Shown here one piece after another: positions 42,455-50,245 of a stretch of DNA of 64,000 bases. The notes below the pieces were generated by a model. It was not told where the DNA came from. It was given only the letters and a program-made list of their open reading frames with translations, and did not search any database. The DNA is taken from NCBI GenBank assembly GCA_000432915.1, contig HF995233.1, forward strand, positions 29,456 to 93,455, in the 5' to 3' direction. Source of the DNA: Firmicutes bacterium CAG:194 (GTDB taxonomy: Bacteria > Bacillota > Clostridia > Lachnospirales > Lachnospiraceae). Made by a program: the position numbers and the translations under genes. Numbering within the stretch: position 1 is the stretch's first letter; the number at the start of each line of letters is the position of its first letter.

Positions 42455-43515
42455 TGTCTATATTACTTACAATTTTAAAAATAATCGGAATCATATTGCT
42501 TGTTCTGCTGGCAGTGGCAATTATTTTTCTGGTGCTTCTTCTTTTTGTACCGTTTTGCTATAGGGTGCAGGGAAGCTTCTCAGAAGGAAAACCGGCAGGA
42601 AACGCAGAACTGCGTTACTTATTTCCGTTGCTGCGAGTTTCCTTTTCTTATGAATCTGATAAAAAGACCGGTGTGATCCGGTTGCTGGGAATAAAGTTGT
42701 TTGATTTTTTTTCTCCACCCAAGCAGAAGAAAGCAAAGAAAAATAAAAATGGCAGCAAAAAAAGGCAAAAAGAAAAGAAGAAGACAGGAAGCAGACAGAA
42801 AACAAACGAAATAACAGAATCTGACGCGCAGGATCAGCATAGGCAGAAAACGCAGGAAAATGACCGGTCAGCAGAACAACCGGAGCAGATAAACCCGGAA
42901 ACGGCTGCTGCAGATTCTACGGAAAATAAAGCGCAAGAGATCACAGACGCGAAAACCGATACAACAGATATAGATGCGTTGCACACTGATACAGAGGATA
43001 CAGCGGAAAAGCAGTCACTGCTGCAGAAAATACAGCTCTGGATCTGTAAGATAAAAGAATGGGCGAAAAAGCTGCAGCGGACGATCAGCGGTCTGTATCA
43101 TAAAACAATCTCTCTGCGGCAGAAATGGGAAAGCATGAAAGAAGTCATTTCCTATTATGCAGAGACACTGAAAAGGAATGAGACAAAATCCGCACTCAGG
43201 CTGGCAAAAAATACACTGAAAAAGCTGTGGAAGAGTGTCGGTCCCAGGAAAGGGCGGCTGCGTGTCCGTTTTGGAACAGGAGATCCGGGAAGCTGCGGTG
43301 AAATTTGTGCCTTTCTTGGTATGGTATATCCATTTATCGGGAATTATGTTATGATAGAACCTGAAATGGAACAGGCAGTTTTTGACTGTGATGTCTGGCT
43401 TTGCGGGCATATTACCGTATTTGCGTTATTAAAAGCAGGCTGGGTTGTACTTTTTAACCCGGAGATCAAGTACTTAAAAGAAGTAATGAAGCCATCAGGC
43501 AAGGAGGATAAATAG
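42454..43515 (+). CDS. DUF2953 family membrane protein (YtfI-like)
   Basis: The 353-residue protein begins with a hydrophobic helix (about residues 4-30) and a beta-rich segment FCYRVQGSFSEGKPAGNAELRYLFPLLRVSFSY. This start, and the C-terminal part (KGRLRVRFGTGDPGSCGEICAFLGMVYPFIGNYVMIEPEME), match DUF2953. Between them is a very charged, low-complexity linker of about 100 residues (Lys/Gln/Glu/Asp-rich). In Bacillus the homologue YtfI is coded next to ytfJ, and the same order is kept here. ATG 42454 overlaps the stop before it by one base. The GGAGG for ytfJ lies at its 3' end. Confidence 0.8.
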   Translation: MSILLTILKIIGIILLVLLAVAIIFLVLLLFVPFCYRVQGSFSEGKPAGNAELRYLFPLLRVSFSYESDKKTGVIRLLGIKLFDFFSPPKQKKAKKNKNGSKKRQKEKKKTGSRQKTNEITESDAQDQHRQKTQENDRSAEQPEQINPETAAADSTENKAQEITDAKTDTTDIDALHTDTEDTAEKQSLLQKIQLWICKIKEWAKKLQRTISGLYHKTISLRQKWESMKEVISYYAETLKRNETKSALRLAKNTLKKLWKSVGPRKGRLRVRFGTGDPGSCGEICAFLGMVYPFIGNYVMIEPEMEQAVFDCDVWLCGHITVFALLKAGWVVLFNPEIKYLKEVMKPSGKEDK

Positions 43516-43517
43516 CT

Positions 43518-43916
43518 ATGAATAATAATTTTTCAGAAGTCGTAAGTTCCCTGTTAAGCGGTGTTGATAATTTCCTGTCTACAAAGACTGTTGTAGGACA
43601 GGCAACACAGATTGGTGATACCATTATTCTGCCACTGGTCGATGTGACATTCGGTGTTGGTGCAGGTGCTGCAGCCGGTGAACAGAAAAACTCCGGGTTT
43701 GGTGGTATTACAGGCAAAATGTCACCGAGTGCTGTTCTCGTGATCAAAAACGGACAGACAAAGCTTGTCAATGTCAGAAATCAGGATGCAGTGACAAAGA
43801 TCATTGATATGATCCCGGATCTGGTGGATAAATTTACCGCACCAAAAGAAGATACGGATGATATGGTAAGTGATGAGAAAGCACAGGAGATTGCATTCGG
43901 TCAGGATACACTGTAA
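43518..43916 (+). CDS. ytfJ: GerW family sporulation protein YtfJ
   Basis: YtfJ (GerW) is a small spore-associated protein needed for full germination in Bacillus. The 132-residue protein has the family core: VVGQATQIGDTIILPLVDVTFGVGAGAAAG, the glycine-rich GFGGITGKMSPSAVLVI, and KIIDMIPDLVDKF. AAGGAGGATAAATAGCT precedes the ATG. It completes a three-gene unit with the DUF2953 gene and the 110-residue gene. Its presence supports a spore-forming host. Confidence 0.93.
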   Translation: MNNNFSEVVSSLLSGVDNFLSTKTVVGQATQIGDTIILPLVDVTFGVGAGAAAGEQKNSGFGGITGKMSPSAVLVIKNGQTKLVNVRNQDAVTKIIDMIPDLVDKFTAPKEDTDDMVSDEKAQEIAFGQDTL

Positions 43917-44005
43917 AAAAGACAAAAGAAAATATGCCATAGCAGCGGAATGTATCGTTTAACGGGAAATGGCATACTATAATAAAAAGCCGGTGGTTAG
44001 CTGCC

Positions 44006-44149
44006 ATGAAAAGGATACTCGGCATCTGCTGTTTTGCGGCAGCACTTGGCATACTGCTCGATCTGCTGATCGGAAACACACTGGTAGCGATTGTTCTGAT
44101 CGCACTGTTATTGTTATTGGGATACAATCTGTTTTCCTGTGGATGCTGA
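44006..44149 (+). CDS. 47-residue hydrophobic membrane protein
   Basis: A short frame starts at ATG 44006 and codes for 47 residues, starting MKRILGICCFAAALG. It has two hydrophobic stretches (about residues 4-21 and 25-42) split by the polar LLIGNT, and ends YNLFSCGC. Similar tiny proteins occur in Lachnospiraceae. A TATAAT at 43977-43982 could be its -10 box, and GGTGG lies upstream. It precedes the J-domain-like gene by 37 nt. Hydrophobicity, start and length fit a real small protein, but no homologue was checked. Confidence 0.55.
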   Translation: MKRILGICCFAAALGILLDLLIGNTLVAIVLIALLLLLGYNLFSCGC

Positions 44150-44186
44150 CAGGAAGCAGATCTATCAGACCGGAGGGAAAGAAGAC

Positions 44187-44669
44187 ATGCCGGATCTTAT
44201 GCAGGAATCGGATGAAAATAAAATAAGGATTGCAAAAGAACTGTTGCTGGAAGAAGTGCATCGTCTGCAGGAAGAACGTTCCGCTTTTGAAAAAGAACGG
44301 GACAAGACGATGGAAAAGTTGAAGGAGCAGGAAAGCTTTTTTGACAAGAAGTTCAAGATACTGGAAATGGGGTTCGCCCAGCTGGATGCAGACCGCAAGA
44401 GTTTTGAGGCAAAGAAGCGTGCTTTTGAATACAGCAGGCAGTTTTATCAGGAAAAGCAGGAAAAGGAACCGTTTTCGGAACTGGCAGAAGAAGAGGACAT
44501 GCTGTTTTTCCGCGGCGTGACACATCCTCTGGCACTTAAGAAGCGTTATAAGGATCTGATCAAAATCTATCATCCGGACAATTCGTGCGGAGATAAATGG
44601 ATCCTGCAACAGATCAACACAGAATATGACAGGCTCAAGAACGTGATCACCTACCAGAGAAAAGCATAG
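44187..44669 (+). CDS. coiled-coil protein with a C-terminal J-domain-like segment
   Basis: The 160-residue protein has a long charged coiled coil (about residues 10-105), then ALKKRYKDLIKIYHPDN and INTEYDRLKNVI near the end. This looks like helices II and III of a J domain, with its HPD motif that stimulates Hsp70 ATPase. The J domain stands at the C-terminus and lacks a clear Gly/Phe region or zinc domain. ATG 44187 is chosen because GGAGGG lies upstream; an in-frame GTG at 44139 overlaps the small gene. It could recruit DnaK to a specific target; this is inference. Confidence 0.65.
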   Translation: MPDLMQESDENKIRIAKELLLEEVHRLQEERSAFEKERDKTMEKLKEQESFFDKKFKILEMGFAQLDADRKSFEAKKRAFEYSRQFYQEKQEKEPFSELAEEEDMLFFRGVTHPLALKKRYKDLIKIYHPDNSCGDKWILQQINTEYDRLKNVITYQRKA

Positions 44670-44697
44670 CGGTTTACAGCTACAGCTGCAGGCAATT

Positions 44698-44725
44698 AAA
44701 AAAGGAACCGTACGGTTCCTTTTTT
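44698..44725. terminator. bidirectional terminator
   Basis: AAAAAAGGAACCGTACGGTTCCTTTTTT is a perfect palindrome with Ts on each strand. It stops the J-domain-like gene and the convergent rpmB. Confidence 0.9.
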
Positions 44726-44737
44726 GCAGACTCATTA

Positions 44738-44923
44738 TTAAGCTCTTTCTACTTTACCGGATCTTAAACAAGATGTACAAACATGCATTGTTTTTGTAGA
44801 ACCGTTAACATTACATTTCACATTTTTAACGTTTGAGTTCCAAATGTGGTTAGATCTTCTATGAGAATGGCTTACATTATTACCAAAATGAGCACCTTTG
44901 CCACAAACATCACACTTAGCCAT
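44738..44923 (-). CDS. rpmB: 50S ribosomal protein L28
   Basis: The 61-residue protein has the L28 pattern: MAKCDVCGKGAHFGNNVSHSHRRS and TKTMHVCTSCLRSGKVERA. The four cysteines (C-x2-C and C-x2-C) make it the zinc-binding form. It is a one-gene unit with its own promoter on the minus strand and a shared terminator. AGGAGGTG precedes the ATG. Confidence 0.98.
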   Translation of the reverse strand: MAKCDVCGKGAHFGNNVSHSHRRSNHIWNSNVKNVKCNVNGSTKTMHVCTSCLRSGKVERA

Positions 44924-44969
44924 GATAGCACCTCCTAAACTGAATAGATTCTAAACTCACAACAAGCTT

Positions 44970-44998
44970 ATTCTATCAGAAAGTTTTTTTAAATGCAA
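44970..44998 (-). promoter_or_regulatory. rpmB promoter
   Basis: On the minus strand, TTGCAT (44993-44998) and TAGAAT (44970-44975) are 17 bp apart. The leader is about 40 nt. Confidence 0.65.
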
Positions 44999-45082
44999 TA
45001 ACAAATTATGCATTTTTTGATCTTTTTTCCTGTTTTTCCATGGAAATTTGATTTTCTGGTTTCCTTTTTCCGTAAAACAGAG

Positions 45083-45088
45083 TATAAT
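45083..45088 (+). promoter_or_regulatory. -10 box before the Asp23 gene
   Basis: TATAAT with a weak TTTCCT -35 at 17 bp. The Asp23 gene starts 80 nt downstream; the two promoters in this gap face apart. Confidence 0.45.
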
Positions 45089-45168
45089 CACTATGATGTC
45101 TTTTTCTGTGCAGTGGAGATTATGCATGGCATGAAAGGGACAGACGCATATAAAAGGAGGATACATGC

Positions 45169-45525
45169 ATGAAAACAATGATGAATACACATCTGGGCAA
45201 TATCTCTATAGATAGTGATGTAATTGCAAATTACGCAGGAAGCGTTGCAATCGAATGTATCGGCGTCGTTGGAATGGCAAGTGTCAATGTCAAAGACGGT
45301 CTGGTTAAATTATTAAAATTAAACGACTTATCCAGAGGTGTTACAGTACATGTGGATAATGCAGGGCTGACAATTGATTTTCATCTGATCGTGGCATATG
45401 GTGTTAATATTCTGGCGGTATCAGATAATCTGATCAGCAATGTCAAATACAAAGTAGAAGAATTTACGGGCTTTCCGGTTGAAAAAATCAATATATTTGT
45501 GGAAGGTGTCAGAGTAATTGACTAG
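45169..45525 (+). CDS. Asp23/Gls24 family protein (YloU-like)
   Basis: The 118-residue protein is a single Asp23/Gls24 domain. It has the family core GNISIDSDVIANYAGSVAIECIGVVGMASVNVKDGL and the C-terminal VKYKVEEFTGFPVEKINIFVEGVRV. In Firmicutes the homologue YloU is coded next to yloV (fakA), as here. Such proteins are linked to envelope stress in some species. GGAGG lies 9-13 nt before the ATG. The fakA gene follows after 15 nt. Confidence 0.92.
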   Translation: MKTMMNTHLGNISIDSDVIANYAGSVAIECIGVVGMASVNVKDGLVKLLKLNDLSRGVTVHVDNAGLTIDFHLIVAYGVNILAVSDNLISNVKYKVEEFTGFPVEKINIFVEGVRVID

Positions 45526-45540
45526 AGGAGGAATAAGAAC

Positions 45541-47205
45541 GTGTCACAAAATCAATTAGATGCTAAGATGTTTAAAGAAATGTTCTTGGCAGGTGCGAAA
45601 AATCTGGAATCAAAAAAGGAATATATCAATGAGCTGAATGTATTCCCTGTTCCGGATGGCGATACCGGTACCAACATGACGCTGACCATTATGTCTGCTG
45701 CAAAGGAAGTAGCTTCACTGGATGAAAATGCAACACTGAAAGAGCTTTCCAAAGCAATTTCTTCCGGATCCCTCAGAGGTGCAAGAGGAAATTCCGGTGT
45801 AATCCTGTCACAGCTTCTGCGCGGACTTTGCAAGGTGATCGGTGCCACAGAAGGTGAGATCACGGTTGATGTGCTGATCGCTGCTTTTGAAAAAGCAGTA
45901 GAGAGTGCTTATAAGGCAGTTATGAAGCCAAAGGAAGGAACAATCCTTACCGTTGCAAAGGGTGCTTATGAAAAAGCAGCTGAATATGCAGGCACAGAAG
46001 ATATGGATGTTTTTATCGATGCGATCATCGTATATGCACAGGAAGTGCTGGATAAAACACCGGATATGCTTCCGGTTCTGAAACAGGCAGGCGTCGTGGA
46101 TTCCGGCGGACAGGGTCTTTTAGAAGTGCTGAAGGGTGCACAGAAGGCGTTCCGCGGTGAAGAACTGGATCTGAGCATCGATATGACGAAAACACCTGTA
46201 AAACGCAATAATATTGATACATCCGCTGTAGAAACATCCGATATCAAATTCGGTTATTGCACAGAATTTATCATTTTGCTTGGAAATAAAACATTTACAA
46301 TAAAGCAGGAACAGGATTTTAAATCTTATCTGGAATCCATCGGTGACTCCATCGTGCTTGTTGCGGATGATGATGTCGTTAAGGTACATGTACATACCAA
46401 CGACCCTGGTCTTGCGATCCAACGGGCGCTGACGTATGGTGCACTTTCCAATATGAAAATCGACAATATGCGTTTAGAGCATGAAGAAAAGCTGTTTAAA
46501 GAAGCCGAGAAGAAAGAAGTCGAAAAGCCGGCTCAGCCGCAAAAGGAATACGGTTTTATCAGTGTTTCCATCGGGGAAGGCTTAAATGAGATTTTTAAAG
46601 ATCTTGGTGTGGATAAGGTCATTGCAGGCGGACAGACGATGAATCCGAGCACAGAAGATATCCTCGGTGCGATCGATGAAGTGAATGCAAAGACGATTTA
46701 TGTATTCCCGAACAATAAGAACATTGTCATGGCAGCCAATCAGGCACGTGATCTGACAGAAGATAAAGAAATCATTGTCGTACCAAGCAAGAATATCCCA
46801 CAGGGTATTGCAGCGATCATCAATTTCATGCCTGATATGTCAGGAGAGGAAAATCTGAAAAATATGTGTGCGGAAATGGAAAATGTCAGCACAGGTCAGG
46901 TAACATATGCTGTACGTGATACAGAGATCGACGGCAAGACGATCAAAGAAAATGACATTATGGGTATCGGCGACAAAACGATTCTGGCTGTCGGTTCCAA
47001 AATCGAAGATACCACACTTGAAATGGTGGCTGAAATGATGAAGGAAACGGATGCGGAGCTTTTGAGTGTATATTATGGCGAGGATATCAAAGAAGCAGAA
47101 GCAGAAGGACTGCAGAAAGCGCTGGAAGAAGCATATCCTGACTGTGATGTAGAACTGCAGTACGGCGGACAGCCGATCTATTACTACGTAATCTCAGCCG
47201 AATAA
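45541..47205 (+). CDS. fakA: fatty acid kinase catalytic subunit FakA (YloV, DAK2 domain)
   Basis: FakA phosphorylates fatty acids held by FakB (DegV-type) proteins so that they can enter phospholipid synthesis. The 554-residue protein has an N-terminal DAK2 kinase domain with NVFPVPDGDTGTNMTLT (Asp39/Asp41 and neighbours bind Mg-ATP) and RGARGNSGVILSQLLRG. A middle domain and a C-terminal DegV-like domain follow. The start is GTG 45541 with GAGGAGGAA upstream. A DegV protein, a candidate FakB, is coded at 49312, after recG. recG starts 9 nt after the stop. Confidence 0.92.
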   Translation: MSQNQLDAKMFKEMFLAGAKNLESKKEYINELNVFPVPDGDTGTNMTLTIMSAAKEVASLDENATLKELSKAISSGSLRGARGNSGVILSQLLRGLCKVIGATEGEITVDVLIAAFEKAVESAYKAVMKPKEGTILTVAKGAYEKAAEYAGTEDMDVFIDAIIVYAQEVLDKTPDMLPVLKQAGVVDSGGQGLLEVLKGAQKAFRGEELDLSIDMTKTPVKRNNIDTSAVETSDIKFGYCTEFIILLGNKTFTIKQEQDFKSYLESIGDSIVLVADDDVVKVHVHTNDPGLAIQRALTYGALSNMKIDNMRLEHEEKLFKEAEKKEVEKPAQPQKEYGFISVSIGEGLNEIFKDLGVDKVIAGGQTMNPSTEDILGAIDEVNAKTIYVFPNNKNIVMAANQARDLTEDKEIIVVPSKNIPQGIAAIINFMPDMSGEENLKNMCAEMENVSTGQVTYAVRDTEIDGKTIKENDIMGIGDKTILAVGSKIEDTTLEMVAEMMKETDAELLSVYYGEDIKEAEAEGLQKALEEAYPDCDVELQYGGQPIYYYVISAE

Positions 47206-47214
47206 GGAAGCAAA

Positions 47215-49278
47215 ATGGATTTAACAAAGTCTATTATGGAATTAAAGGGCATCGGTGAAAAAAACGCTGCCCTTTTTCATAAACTGAATATTGAAACGAT
47301 AGAGGATCTTCTCTATCATTTTCCAAAGTCTTATGAAAGTCTGCCTCCGGTTATATCTGTGCAGGAGGCAAAAGAACAGCAGATCTCAGATCCTGCCATT
47401 TTAGCAACAGTGAAAACAACGCCTGTTCCCGTACATGTCAGGAATCTGTCTATTCTGAAGCTGCAGGCAGAGGATGCGCATGGGGCACTTCTTCATATCT
47501 CATTTTTTAATATGCCATATTTAAAAAATACACTGAAAGTGGGAACGCAATATGTTTTTCACGGAGCGGTGCAGGAAAAGGGCGGCTCTCTTTTTATGAG
47601 TCATCCGAAGCTCTATCAGCCGGCAGAATATCAGAAACTGCAGGGGAAACTTTTGTCTGTCTATGCTAAGACGAAAGGGCTGACCAACCAGGCTATATCC
47701 AAGTATGTCCGGCAAGTTCTGGAAAAAATTCCGGATCTGCCCGAAACACTTCCACCGGATCTTTTGGAAAAATATCAGTTCTGTTCTGTGAAGGAAGCAT
47801 TAAATACGATCCATTTTCCATCGGATACGGAAAGCCTGGCAAATGCCAGAAAACGTTTCTCTTATGAGGAATTTTTGCTGTTTTTGCTTTCCATGAAGCT
47901 GCAGCAGGCGGGAATAGAGCATAAAAATGCCTGCCCGATGATCGATACGGCAGATCCTGACCGGCTTTTGGAACAGCTCCCCTACGAACTGACCGCATCC
48001 CAGAAAGAAGCATATACCATACTAAAAGGAGAAATGCTGCAGGGTACATGCATCAACAGACTGTTGCAGGGAGATGTCGGAAGCGGCAAAACGATCGTTG
48101 CGGTACTTACAATGCTTCTTTGTGTTTCCAATGGTTATCAGGCAGCTATGATGGCACCTACAGAAGTACTTGCCGTGCAGCATTATGAAATGCTGTGTAA
48201 TATGACAAAGCAGTATGGTCTTGCTTTTCGTCCCACACTTTTAGTGGGCTCCCAGACAGCAAAGCAGAAGCGGGAAATTTATGAAAAGATCGCAGATGGC
48301 AGTCTGAATGTTGTGATCGGAACACATGCAGTCATTCAGGATAAAGTAATGTTCAAAAATCTTGCACTTGTGATCACGGATGAACAGCATAGATTCGGTG
48401 TCCGACAGCGTGAAACACTGTCCGGAAAAGGGAATGGAGCGGCGCATACGATCGTTATGAGTGCCACACCGATCCCGCGTTCCCTGGCGATCATTTTATA
48501 CGGTGATATGGAAGTGACGCAGCTCAGGGAACTTCCGGCAAAACGACTGCCGATCAAAAACTGCGTGGTCAATCAGAGCTACAGGCAGACAGCTTACCGG
48601 TTTATGCAAAAGGAAGTAGATGCGGGACACCAGGTTTATATCATCTGTCCGATGGCAGAGCCCGGTGTGATGGATGAGCTTGAAAATGTAGTAGACTATT
48701 CCAAAACGATACAGGCGTTTTTTTCACCGCAGACGAGAATTGCCTATCTGCACGGCAAAATGCGTCCAAAGCTGAAGAATGAGATCATGACAAGGTTTGC
48801 AGCGGGGGAGATCGATGTTCTGGTTTCCACAACGGTTATTGAGGTAGGGATCAATGTACCGAACGCAACTGTCATGATGGTTGAAAATGCAGAGCGTTTC
48901 GGGCTTGCAACACTGCATCAGATCCGTGGCAGGGTGGGTAGATCCGATCTACAGTCCTACTGTATCTTTATGGAATCGGCAGAGAAGAAAAAACAGAATG
49001 AAAGACTGGCGATCTTAAACAGATCCAATGACGGTTTTGAAATCGCAAATGCTGATCTGAAGCTGCGCGGTCCGGGGGATTTTATGGGCATTCAGCAGAG
49101 CGGTGCATTTGCTTTCCGCTTTGCGGATGTCTATCAGGACAGTGCCCTTTTAATGGATGCGGCGGCGGATGCTGCCAAAATTTTGAAAAGTAACTCTTTA
49201 CTTCTTTCGGATTCTCATTTACCATTAAAAAGGAAATTGGAAAGTTATCAGACACATGGATATCTGCATGTACTATAA
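47215..49278 (+). CDS. recG: ATP-dependent DNA helicase RecG
   Basis: RecG remodels stalled replication forks and Holliday junctions. The 687-residue protein has the N-terminal wedge/OB-fold domain, Walker A GDVGSGKT (286-293), the DEQH box (about residue 389, DEQHRFG), the SATPIPRS motif, and the C-terminal helicase lobe with STTVIEVGINVPNA and HQIRGRVGRS. The yloU-fakA-recG order is common in Firmicutes. AAGGAAGC precedes the ATG. Confidence 0.97.
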   Translation: MDLTKSIMELKGIGEKNAALFHKLNIETIEDLLYHFPKSYESLPPVISVQEAKEQQISDPAILATVKTTPVPVHVRNLSILKLQAEDAHGALLHISFFNMPYLKNTLKVGTQYVFHGAVQEKGGSLFMSHPKLYQPAEYQKLQGKLLSVYAKTKGLTNQAISKYVRQVLEKIPDLPETLPPDLLEKYQFCSVKEALNTIHFPSDTESLANARKRFSYEEFLLFLLSMKLQQAGIEHKNACPMIDTADPDRLLEQLPYELTASQKEAYTILKGEMLQGTCINRLLQGDVGSGKTIVAVLTMLLCVSNGYQAAMMAPTEVLAVQHYEMLCNMTKQYGLAFRPTLLVGSQTAKQKREIYEKIADGSLNVVIGTHAVIQDKVMFKNLALVITDEQHRFGVRQRETLSGKGNGAAHTIVMSATPIPRSLAIILYGDMEVTQLRELPAKRLPIKNCVVNQSYRQTAYRFMQKEVDAGHQVYIICPMAEPGVMDELENVVDYSKTIQAFFSPQTRIAYLHGKMRPKLKNEIMTRFAAGEIDVLVSTTVIEVGINVPNATVMMVENAERFGLATLHQIRGRVGRSDLQSYCIFMESAEKKKQNERLAILNRSNDGFEIANADLKLRGPGDFMGIQQSGAFAFRFADVYQDSALLMDAAADAAKILKSNSLLLSDSHLPLKRKLESYQTHGYLHVL

Positions 49279-49311
49279 TGCTTTTCCGGTTCAAATAGGG
49301 AGGAATTGAAA

Positions 49312-50196
49312 TTGAAAAAGATTGCAATTATGACGGACAGCAATAGTGGGATTACCCAGAAGGAAGCTGCCGGGCTTGGTATTTCTGTATTACCGATGCC
49401 ATTCATGATCAATGACGCAACATATTTTGAAGATATCAACCTGACACAGGACAGATTTTATGAGTTTTTGGAAAACGATGCGGTTGTATCGACCTCACAG
49501 CCATCACCGGACTCTCTGATCCATATGTTCCATAAGCTTCTGGCAGAGTATGATGAAGTAGTGCATATCCCGATGTCGAGCGGACTTTCCGGAAGCTGTC
49601 AGACGGCTTGCATGCTGGCACAGGAGCCGGAATTTGACGGGAAAGTATTTGTGGTAAACAATCAGCGTATTTCCGTTACGCAGACCCAGTCTGTACTTGA
49701 TGCCGTGGAGCTTGCCAAAAAAGGCTATGACGGTGCACAGATCAAGAAGATACTGGAAGAGGACAAGTTCAATTCCAGCATCTATATTATGCTGGATACC
49801 CTTTTCTACCTGAAAAAAGGCGGCAGGATCACACCTGCGGCGGCTGCACTCGGTACGCTTTTAAAGCTGAAGCCGGTATTGCAGATCCAGGGCGAAAAGC
49901 TGGATGCATTTGCAAAAGCAAGAACAAAGTCTGCCGGCAAGTCGATGATGCTGCAGGCGATCAAAAATGATATAGAAAACCGCTTCGGCGGCTTTGATGA
50001 GAGCGCAAAGGAGCGTGTAATGCTGCATATTGCCTATACAAAGGATGCAGAAGAAACAGAGCTTTGGAAGCAGGAAGTAATGGAAGCATTTCCGGGCTTC
50101 CGGCTTAAGATGGCACCACTTTCTTTGAGTGTGGCGTGCCATATCGGTCCGGGCGCGCTTGCGCTTGCCTGCACCCGGAATCTTATTGTAGAGTAG
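49312..50196 (+). CDS. DegV family fatty-acid-binding protein (FakB-like)
   Basis: DegV proteins hold one fatty acid; some (FakB) present it to FakA. The 294-residue protein starts MKKIAIMTDSNSGITQKEA and has the lipid-contact regions TSQPSPDSL and PMSSGLSGSCQTA, plus the C-terminal HIGPGALALAC. TTG 49312 is the better start: GGAGG (49299-49303) is 8 nt upstream, while TTG 49306 would be only 2 nt away. With FakA coded nearby, it is a good partner candidate. parE follows after 49 nt. Confidence 0.88.
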   Translation: MKKIAIMTDSNSGITQKEAAGLGISVLPMPFMINDATYFEDINLTQDRFYEFLENDAVVSTSQPSPDSLIHMFHKLLAEYDEVVHIPMSSGLSGSCQTACMLAQEPEFDGKVFVVNNQRISVTQTQSVLDAVELAKKGYDGAQIKKILEEDKFNSSIYIMLDTLFYLKKGGRITPAAAALGTLLKLKPVLQIQGEKLDAFAKARTKSAGKSMMLQAIKNDIENRFGGFDESAKERVMLHIAYTKDAEETELWKQEVMEAFPGFRLKMAPLSLSVACHIGPGALALACTRNLIVE

Positions 50197-50245
50197 AATA
50201 TTCCGGTATATGCAGGAGACTATAAAAGTAAAGAGGAAATAAAAT

